From positions 15,262,698-15,326,697 of the forward strand of contig NC_054869.1 in assembly GCF_018320785.1 (NCBI RefSeq): 64,000 nucleotides of DNA, read 5' to 3'. The notes below the pieces were generated by a model, which was not told the DNA's origin, did not search any database, and saw only the letters and a program-made list of their open reading frames with translations. Numbering within the stretch: position 1 is the stretch's first letter; the number at the start of each line of letters is the position of its first letter. Source of the DNA: Cheilinus undulatus. Its lineage: Eukaryota; Chordata; Actinopteri; Labriformes; Labridae. Both the position numbers and the translations under genes were made by a program. Shown here in pieces: positions 55,452 through 64,000 of the stretch.

Positions 55452-56468
55452 CCTATAAAAAGTATCCCCATTGAATTTTTACCCTTTTTTTGATTTTGCA
55501 AATCAATTATGGCCAAATATATATAAATACAGAAAATACAAACAACCAAAAAACTCTTTAATGTCAAAGTGAAAACAAAATTCTACAAAGTAATGTCAAT
55601 TACATAAAAATACGTAATGTAAAATAAGTCATTGCACAAATATTCATCCCCTTTAAGTTAGTATTTAGTAGATGCACCTTTGGCTGCAGTCACAGCACTG
55701 AGTCTGTTTGGTTAGGTCTCAGTCAGGATTGCACATCTGGACATTTCAGTTTTACTCCATTCTTCCTCCATTGGATTGAGGTCCAGGCTTTGACTCCAGA
55801 ACATTCACCTTGTTGTTTTTAAAGCATTTCTTTGTAGCTCTCTCTGTATGCTCCAGGTGATTGTCTTGCTGGAAAATAGAAATAAATATTCTCCCAAGCT
55901 GTAGTTCTCTTGCAGACTGAATAAGGTTGTCCTCCAGGATTTTCCTATATTTTGCCTCATCCATTGATTTTACCCTCTACAAGCCTTCCAGGGCTGGATG
56001 CCAAGAAGCATCCCCACAGCATGATGCTGCCACCACCATGCTTCACGGTGGGGATGGTATGTTTGTGGTGATGAGCAGTGTGTGGTGTCTGCCAAACATA
56101 TCTGACGGTCAGATGTGTCTGATGGCTGAAAAGCAACATTTTGGTGTCACTAGACCAAAGAACTTCCTTCCACTTGATCATGGAGTTTCCCACATGCCTT
56201 TTGGGGAACTCCAGAGATTTAATGAGTTTTCTTCAACAGTGTCTTTCTCTTTGCCACTCTCCCTTAAAGCTTTGACTGGTGAAGAACCTGGGCAGCAGTT
56301 GTTGTATGCAGAGTCGCTTTCATCTCAGCAGCTGAAGCTTGTAACTCCCTCAGAGTAGTCATTGGTGTCTTCGTGGTCTCTCTCACTAGTCTCCTTCTTG
56401 CATGGTCACTCAGTTTGTGAGGATGGTGAGATCTAGGCAGACACATGCGCCTTGTTTTTAAAGGCACT
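55452..56468 (-). mobile_element. Tc1-like transposon, nearly full length but inactivated (copy 3)
   Basis: Flanked by TA dinucleotides (55450-55451 and 56469-56470) with inverted ends: ACCTATAAAAAGTAT-type on the left and CAGTGCCTTT read inward from the right. The minus strand encodes most of a Tc1 transposase in order, split between frames: LPRSHHPHKLSDHARRRLVR (paired-like HTH, about 56400), TPMTTLRELQAS, then [29 protein letters not shown] (DDE region) and [15 protein letters not shown]. Frameshifts divide the frame at least three times. It belongs to the same family as the copies at 8645 and 19042 but is in the opposite orientation. Confidence 0.88.
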
Positions 56469-56470
56469 GT

Positions 56471-58089
56471 ATGTATGTATACCAAATTTTATCACGTTGT
56501 ACTAAATAAACTAATCTTCCAATAGCTAATTACCAAATATTCAAATACCTGCATTATCACTATTACTATTTTCATCTCTCTAATTATGTCCCTTTTTTTC
56601 CTTTTTAAAGTTGATCACATTTAAACCTGGAAAATAATCTGTAACAGAGTAACACATCTTCAGTCATCCCAAATATTAGTGAGGCCAGGTGTCCACAAGA
56701 TGTCACTGTTTGAAAAGAGCAAAAACACACGACCCACATGCAAGGCCAGAATATATTATGTACAACATCAACAGGAAATGCTTTTTCATTTCAGTGTTAT
56801 CATGTTTGATTTATGCATGCTCAGAATCAATTCGGTAATAAAAGTCTTGTTTGCAAGTAATTTATTGAGTGCTAAAGACCTCAACAATGGAGCAGCAAAG
56901 TACAATAAAGGCAAACACATGTATTATATAGATGTACATAAGAATAAAGAAAAGGACCATCCTATTGTTCATTCAATACCCAATCATTGTAAAGGCATAT
57001 TCATCTGACTCAGCTGCATGCTCTGGTTTCTGCACAGCCTTGTCTTGTAAAGCCTCATGAGCTTCCCTTTATATGTCTTAAACAAGAGTGAAAAAAGAGC
57101 TCTCATTATTTTAGTGAGTGTGTATGAATGGGTGCCAGTGTTCATTCTTCTTAAATGGCTGATTCAGTGTCAGGTTGAGGATCCTATCGTCAATGTGACA
57201 CTGAGAGGGACCATTTTCCTTTGGAAAGCTGAAGATTCCTTCAGATAATATCTTATTGTTTGCTCATCTCTGTGCTCTCAATGACCTGCCTGTCCTCGGG
57301 GCCTGCCTGTAATCAGATTCAGCCAGCAGCAGCAGAGGTAGCAGTTTGGCTCTTGTGCAGCAGGGGCCTTGTGTTCTGAGTTTGTCTACTTGGAGAGGCC
57401 ATTTATCAGCATGAGGTTTTCAGACAAAGTCAAGCCCACACTTTGTTGGCTTAAAGCCTGGGTTCACAAAGCCTCCCACTGTCACCTTACTGTAGTTTTC
57501 TCTCAAATCTCAAATCAGATTGGCTTTCTCGCTACTGTTAGAGTCTGTAGGGTTTGAAGTTGATGAATACAACAGTGAGCCCTTCAGATATGATTTTACC
57601 TTATAAACGTTCAAAGCAATAAGATAGTAATGTCTTATTTCTTTAAGGCAACATATCACTGACCTGTGTGGGGAATTTCCAACCTATTTCCAGGAGTGGA
57701 GTTTTTTGTTACAGGACAGACACTCTGAGTTCTGAATTGATGTATGAGCCGAGGTGTGAAAGTGTCACGAATGGGATGATATGGGTGGGGGTGGAAGCTA
57801 AGTTGACTGGTCTCATGAGGAAAATAGCCTTTAGTGCTGTTATTTGAAACCACAGACTCAGCAAACTCCAGTGATGTGTGTTTTTGGTCACATGAATCAT
57901 CATTAGAAGAAGTCTATTGTATCACAGAAAGCATTATTGTTACAATCATGTCAAATCTGTGTCGGGCTTTAAGTATCCTCCTCCTCCGTGGCACTTTTTC
58001 CCATGGTCTTGCCACGACAAAGCGCATATGCTTGCTATCATTTTCAAAATTAACTTAAATGAAGCTCGCTAATGTCTGAATTATCCAAT
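56471..58089. other. Intergenic DNA, no gene recognised
   Basis: Open frames here (for example 56679-57008) are not joined to splice sites and show no domain. No repeat with defined ends was identified. Confidence 0.5.
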
Positions 58090-58550
58090 AAAAGCAGCAC
58101 CAATTAATGCTGAGCACAGGCCGGGCTCACAGTCCCCAGAGGTGTTCCTACCTTAGGTCAGTGTATTAGCTTTCTGAGGGCTCTCTTATGGGACAAAGCT
58201 CCATTGTTCCCACATACTAAGAGATATTTGTTCACTCTTTGTATCAATGGTCCTAATTTGATTATACACTCAGGCAATATGTGCAAGCAGTGCTCATGTT
58301 TGCAGTGAAGTCAGCACTCTGCACAATCAAATAATTCTTGAGCTGAGCAAGTGGAAAAAATGGTCTTTATGCACGGAGCAATCACTGTTTCATGGCTCAT
58401 TTCCTTAGCTGTGATTTGATTTTGTTTGTCAGTGTTAAGGTGGCCTTTGACCTAAAAAATCTCTCCAAATTTTCCTTTGCTTCTGTGTGTATCAGTTTGA
58501 GCAAGTTTTAAAACCTCAGATCAATAACTAAAAGTGAATTACCAGATTTT
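58090..58550. promoter_or_regulatory. Possible conserved noncoding element
   Basis: Repeat-free, compositionally even sequence, non-coding in all frames, with several transcription-factor-like words: CAATTAATGC, GTGGCCTTTGACC-like (TGGCCTTTGACC, nuclear-receptor half-site pair) and TTTGATTATACACTCA. I suspect constraint from its texture only; no alignment was available. Confidence 0.2.
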
Positions 58551-60340
58551 CTCAGGCTTCCTCTTGTCTCCTTCTTGTGGTTTGGACATTTAAACAAGCT
58601 GGTACACGACTGCATTTTTTTATTTTGGCTTACAGGTTTGAATGATGTAATCATATAAACATTTATTGCTCGAAGGATGTGCCTATTAAATGGTATTATG
58701 AGCTTTAACTATGGCTGTAGAGAGCTCTGCAGGTTTTATTGGCCTAATTGCATGGCTGCTTACGGGATGTCTCATTTGCAAGCAGGGGTCCCAGCACAAA
58801 AATAATACTTCATTTAGAGAGCAAAACCATTTAGAGTGACAGCCTGAGAGGTTCTCTGTTAGGAGTGGACGACGTATGAGCTGTATTTGAATAAAAGTAA
58901 AGAATGTACTGGAAAATGACTTCAGTAGAAATGGAAGTCCGCTGTATAAAAGTCTGTAAGTATGCCACCTTCACTGTACTAAAGTATTTATCTGATGTTA
59001 ATTACACCTCAGTATTGAGAGTAAAAGTACACATAAATGAAAAGTAGGAAGAATGAACTTCTTTGTTAGAGTCACCGGAGGAAAAGCAAGATTTTTCCAT
59101 CTATTATAAGCTGTATTTTCTGTATATTTAAAAAAAAAAATCAAAACACTTAATCGCTTCATATTGGATTTGTATTAACTAAGATTATCAGAGGCAATAT
59201 ACCAAAGTAAAAGTTTACATATCTTTATGCCTCTATTTTGGCAGTATCTGCAACATTGTGTTATCAGGTTGTACGCGTGATATCTCAAGAATGCTTTGAG
59301 GGGTTTCCTTCAAACTTTGCACAAAGGCGAACTGTGACTTGATAACACGTTTAGATTTTGGATGTCTTACATCAGGGGTTCAAAACTTTTCAGCTTCCAA
59401 AATAAAAGCGCCAGACACCGGTGACCCCCACCATCCCTGCAGGTAGTTAAAACATAAGATGTTGCACAAGCATGGTGTACAAAATTACATTTTAAGGAGG
59501 TTTGGTACAAATTATTTGCATTTAAGCACACACAGGGGCGTAGCTGGGGATTTTGGGCCCCCAGGAAGAAATTTACACAGGGCCCCCCTTAGCTGGCCAG
59601 CCAGCAAATGAAAAATGTTGCATTGTTTTATAGAAATCTATGAATTTTAATGTATTTTTGAACAACAATTTCCCCATATTAACGAGCAATATTTTACTAT
59701 GGTTCAATTAAATTTATTATTTCCTTCACAGTAGTTAATGTGTTAAATAGCTTATTCAAAAAGTAAAAGACAATAACCCCCACATGTCTTGAGCTGGACA
59801 CTCTTGTAAATGAGATTATTGATCTCAATGAGGTTTTCCTGGCTAAATAAATTTTAATAAAATAAATAAAATATTAGAAATATAATATTGTTTCCTCACA
59901 CCTCCTGACATTAAGTGGCTTTGATAAAGTAATGACACTAATTACAAATACAAAAACACCGACGCCCATGAGCACACATCTCACAAAATTAATTTAATGA
60001 TATTCTTTACAAAAGATGAAATATACATCATTTTAAATTTCTCTTTTTTTTTTTTTTTTTAGTTTTTTTTCTGCATCCTTTGACCCTCCCCTTTAGTGTC
60101 TCACAATCCCCCAACTGATCATCCTGAACAAGGTTGGAATTAAACGTTTTCATCTACCTGCCTCTGTGGCTGTTGGGTTAAAATATATTTGCCAACCACA
60201 AAAATTTTTTACGTGCCACTCTGTTTTAACAAGCAGCATTATTTAATGAGGTAAAACATAAAAATCAACACTTACAGTATTCAAGTTCAAGGCTGTTCAA
60301 TAAGAGGGAGTTGTTGCACAAACAATCCATGCTCATTTTA
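58551..60340. other. Intergenic DNA with degraded repeats
   Basis: Near 58860-59045 there are AGTAAAAGTAC-type words like those of the hAT element at 24681. A GGGGTTCAAAACTTTTCAGC-type hAT-like end lies near 59374. GGGGCGTAGCTGGGGATTTT, then GGGCCCCC at 59533-59590 resembles another dispersed fish repeat. A poly-T run lies near 60044. No gene recognised. Confidence 0.45.
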
Positions 60341-60349
60341 AACCACATT

Positions 60350-60616
60350 AAACCACATTGCATTGCTCCCCCTTGCCGTAGCATCTTTGTACCTTGGATG
60401 AGGCATATTGTACCTCACACATCTGCCCTGGTTCGGGGACCTTGTTGACCCAGGCGATGTCCTGGCTGGTATGGCTCTATCACTAGTCGATTCGCTCATC
60501 CTGAGGTATGGCTTACAGCATTAAGGACCTTGTCCAAGGGTCCACCTGGATTTTCACCTGCTGGGATTCGAACCTCTGCACCAAAGTCAGTGTTGTAACC
60601 CACTGAGCTATCTATA
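60350..60616 (-). mobile_element. tRNA-derived SINE with intact RNA polymerase III promoter boxes
   Basis: On the minus strand the head reads GATAGCTCAGTGGGTTACAA (A box TAGCTCAGTGG fits the consensus) and, about 40 nt on, GGTTCGAATCCCAGC (B box fits). A tRNA-unrelated body follows, with CCTTGGACAAGGTCCTTAAT and GCTGTAAGCCATACCTCAGG. Both boxes being intact suggests a relatively young copy. It directly abuts the Tc1 element at 60625. Confidence 0.8.
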
Positions 60617-60624
60617 TACGTATA

Positions 60625-61037
60625 CAGTGCCGTAAAGAAGTTATGCCCACTTTTTGATTCCTGATTTTTTTTTGCATATTTATAGCACTTAAATGTTTTG
60701 GATCATCAAACAATTTTAATATTTCACAAAGGAAACATAGTTTCTAAATGATGATTTTATTTATTAAGGGAAAAAACTCAAACCTATCTTGCCCTGTGTG
60801 AAAAAGTAATTCCCCTCCCCTTGATAAATCATGTTCTTGCACAGTTCTTGGAAAGCTGAGTTCATTTTCACTGGCCACACCCAGTCCTGATTACCACAAG
60901 AATTGTTGAATCAAAAAATCACTTAAATGGAAGCTGTCAGACAAAGTGAAGAAGGCTACAAGATCTCAAAAAGACACGCATCATGCCACGATCCAAAGAC
61001 ATTCAAGAACAGATGAGAAACAAAGTGATTGAAATCT
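60625..61037 (+). mobile_element. Tc1-like transposon, 5' part only (second Tc1 family)
   Basis: Starts CAGTGCCGTAAAGAAGTTAT after TA and matches the 5' non-coding region of another fish Tc1 family (TTTATTAAGGGAAAAAACTC, then CTGTGTGAAAAAGTAATTCC). The transposase start is visible near 60982 (MPRSKDIQEQMRNKVIEI, then a stop). Everything after the first helix is missing. Confidence 0.82.
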
Positions 61038-61739
61038 GAACGAAGCACCTACATATTGATATCTATGCTAGCTTTCTAACGGTATAACATCCATTACGTC
61101 AACAATATGGCGTTCACTGAGGGTGTCCATTGTTCCACTAGACTCTTGGACGTTTTTGAGTGTGCTAGTAGTATACTGCATTTGAGGATACCACTTAGTG
61201 TGCACTTCTGCACTCAAATGTTTAGCATGTAGTAGAAAAATATGTGATCTGGGACACTGTTAGATTTATGTGTTGGCTGCCAAAATGTAGAAAGTAAAGC
61301 AGTTTTCATTTTTGAAGAGCATTTAGATGAACAAGCAGTTTAAGTGTCGAAAACTTAGTTTCACCACAGAGCTCATTTTCAGAGAGAACCCAGAAGAAAA
61401 CCCCTCATCTTTCTGATGGAGCCATGTGATGCTAACTTCTGGATTGGCCGATATAAACATGTAACCACTGCAGAATTCAATACAGCTCTAAATAAAAACT
61501 TTTGCAATGTGTTAATTCTGTGTGATAAATTACACACCCCTTGACTGAAAAGTACCAAAATGAAAAGTAATCTGACAAACTTCACAGATGTCTTTCATAT
61601 GTGTTTTCATTTCTGCATTAGGACTAAAATGATATCAGCCTCACTGATGTTACAAAATGAGCAAACATGAGTTATGGATTCATCATCTTTTAAATGATTT
61701 ATGTTTTTCTTTTTAATTCTTCTCTAATTATCTAATGCC

Positions 61740-62060
61740 TCCCCAGAGAGCAGAAAGAATGAGCTCAGATCCCGTCCCGTGCCTTTCACCTCTGATCCGC
61801 CCTCATCAGATGTGCATCATGTGGAGCGCAGGCACAAACCACACATAGTCATAAAGAAGCAGTAATCCTCCAGGGTTAAGCACTTAAAGAGCGATCCCCC
61901 GGGCCCCCTGTGTGTCTCTGTGTTGCACCACAGTTCTGGCACGCTGATTGACAGCTCTGCAAACCGTTTTACTGTGCTGCTCTTGCAATGAGTAGACTCC
62001 AGAGAGCCGAGGTAATAACTAGTCTGGAGTGTTGACTAATACATTTTAGCGGTGACTCTT
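61740..62060. promoter_or_regulatory. Possible conserved noncoding element with homeodomain-type sites
   Basis: GC-richer than its surroundings and without repeats. It carries TTAAGCACTTAAAG (overlapping NKX2-type half-sites), CTGATTGACAGCTC (MEIS/TGIF-type core TTGACAG) and AACCACACATAG (RUNX-like). No conserved reading frame. A hypothesis from motif content only. Confidence 0.22.
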
Positions 62061-64000
62061 CTTAACCAAATGTGTTCCAGCTGTTTGAGTTCTGATGACA
62101 ACTTCAGGTTTTCCCAGTTTGCTGAGCTTCCTTGAGAGACAAAGGAGGGATTTCCTCTGAAGCAGACAGACAGGCAGTGGCAGCACCAACAAACGGAGTG
62201 GTACTGTTATCAAATAGAGTCTGACTAAATATATCATCCGGGACAGAGCAGAAAAGAAGGAGGAAGAAGCAGGCTAGGAATGAGTACTTCATATAAACAA
62301 TTATAGAACCAGAAAAGCCACAGTGTATGACTTTCTTTTCTGACTCAGAGGAAAGTGAAGAAAGCCGAGTATGCAACTGTCCTCAAGTTCTGGTCACAGC
62401 CACCTGTTGTTGGGCAGGATCTAACTCTGCAGAGGTGTGCAGTGTGTGTATGTGATTGTGTGTGAAAGTAAGTGACTGAGACATGGGGGGGCTGTCCATC
62501 CTGCTGCACAATAAACAGTTTGTTTCCCAGGAGCACCCCTCATGTTCCTGTTGTTGGCTCCATCGCCGCTCACTGGGAAACGTCCTGGCCTCTATTGTCC
62601 GAGAAGTCAGGGGTCACAGGATGCTCCTAAAGGCCCGAAAAGGGGAGGTAAGAGGTTGGATAGTGAGGGATGATAGAGAGCTAAAACCCCCTCCCTTCTT
62701 TCTACGCACGCACCACTTAAAAAACAAAACCTTAAATGCTTTTCTTCTCTTTTCTTTTCTTTCATTCAATCATTATTCAGGAAATGAAATCAGGACAATG
62801 CTCCAACTCACTTTTTCATAAAACATCCTGATTGCCATTAGCCCGTGTGTGTAGAGCTCTGTCTCTTTCTTACATACTTTGCATTTCTTTAATTCAGACT
62901 TTGCAGACTTTCCCATGAAAAAACAGGAAATTAAATCTAAGCAGCTAACGCAAGGTAAAGATCATCATTACAGAAGAAATCAGCCAAGAAGAGAGCGGTT
63001 GTATTGCACTGTTTACACCACAGACGGAGCTTGAACGCTGTCTGAGATGATGCAGCAGATACATGCCATTGATTACAGTGACCTTTTAAATAGCGCAGCA
63101 CATAAAATGGCTATATAAATGCTGTTTCTGCAGCCCCATTACGCCTCATAGCAGCAGATGTTTATGATAAACAGAATCTGCCATAATGGAAAGTTCTCTC
63201 ACTTCTCTGGTGCTGAAACAATTCTGTTGAAGTTGTTGAGACCAATATGTCCTATGATGTTGATATTTTGAAGGCTTTTGAGCTGCTGTCTTCTTTCTTT
63301 ATTGCATTTGAGTGAAAGAGCTTCAGGGCCTGCAGCCTGTCCAGAGCCTCAGTGTGCTGCAGGAAAGGAATGAGGAGACATGCTATTCTCTGGACATTCA
63401 TGGGGACACATTCATCTTTTTTATGGAGCTAGGCTAACCCCAGCTTTGAACAATATTCCAGATGTTGTTGCATTACAGTTTATCCGCTTAACACTAATGG
63501 ATGTGTCCACAGCACCTTGACAGCAACAACAAATGTGGGATCCTTTAGGTCTGCAACAGTCTCTGGACTGGTAAAGTTTACTTTCATTTGTGTTTTACAT
63601 CACAGTTGACATAGTGGGCAAGGAGGATACAGCCTTATACATCTACAGGTCCACAGATTCACCTGTTATATTGACATCAAGATTGTTTCCAAAATTTTAA
63701 TTGCATATTACAATACTGGATCAAGCTGAAACATGGAAAGGTAACTTTCTCTCTACCAATTAAATGTAGTAACTAAAAATGATGTCCTGTATTCAAAAGC
63801 TTACTTTAAAGGGGAAATATCATGAAACACCCATTTTCAGTGTTTTTGTACATATATTTGGTTATCTGGAAAATCTACCAGATTTTCCTCTGGTACCTCA
63901 TGCTGATAAATGGCCATTCCTGCAAAACAGGAAATAAGAAAAACCAGTCCTTTCTTCACTATCCTTCTATGTCTTAACCTTGCAAAGCACATGGATTGGC
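62061..64000. other. Intergenic DNA to the right edge, no gene recognised
   Basis: Open frames at 62104-62376 and 62483-62821 have no recognisable domain and no supporting splice structure. No transposon with defined ends was seen. Confidence 0.45.

Noticed and set aside
55927-56358. 143-codon plus-strand frame
   Set aside because: Antisense to the Tc1 transposase relic; not a gene.
56679-57008. 109-codon plus-strand open frame
   Set aside because: No similarity recognised; lies in AT-rich intergenic DNA.
62483-62821. 112-codon plus-strand open frame near the right end
   Set aside because: No domain, ends in low-complexity Phe/Leu/Ser; no splice sites supporting an exon.

Overview
This window is vertebrate nuclear DNA, almost certainly from a teleost, probably a percomorph. 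It holds four multi-exon genes with GT-AG introns, all on the minus strand, in a compact AT-rich background. The intergenic and intronic DNA is full of fish-type Tc1/mariner remnants, hAT-type elements and tRNA-derived SINEs. There are no bacterial operons, phage genes or CRISPR arrays. I assembled the four genes by hand from splice sites and reading-frame continuity. Most long open frames elsewhere are chance or transposon relics.

Layout, left to right. (1) 734-2629: the first four coding exons of gins4, the SLD5 subunit of the GINS replication complex; its C-terminal exons lie beyond the left edge. Its upstream region carries an E2F-like site and a TCTCGCGAGA palindrome. (2) 5727-18784: a seven-exon ARID5-family gene encoding a 595-residue DNA-binding regulator, with its 3' UTR running to a poly(A) signal near 4731. 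(3) About 18.8-28.7 kb: a gene-free interval made largely of transposon remnants. (4) 29834-43455: dbnl (drebrin-like / mAbp1), fifteen coding exons and 477 residues, with an ADF-H domain, a charged coiled coil, an acidic Pro-rich linker and a C-terminal SH3 domain. (5) 47031-54401: ube2d4, an E2 ubiquitin-conjugating enzyme in seven coding exons and exactly 147 residues. (6) 54.8-64 kb: no gene recognised; Tc1 copies, a SINE and two stretches that might be conserved noncoding elements.

ube2d4 lies directly upstream of dbnl on the same strand. From memory this matches their neighbourhood in human 7p13, so this half of the window looks like an old conserved block. The four genes do not form a pathway: they cover replication initiation, transcription/RNA regulation, actin-membrane traffic and ubiquitin transfer.

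The best structural evidence outside the genes is three hAT-type elements with recognisable 8-bp target-site duplications (22385-23163 with a diverged one; 24681-26558; 33575-34034 with an exact one) and a fourth at 36674-37986 with one mismatch, which still carries a degraded transposase segment. I found no convincing new biological system. The most unusual items are the substituted C-terminal helix of ube2d4, a four-nucleotide first coding exon in the ARID gene, and a SUMO-site/SIM-like pair in its N-terminus.
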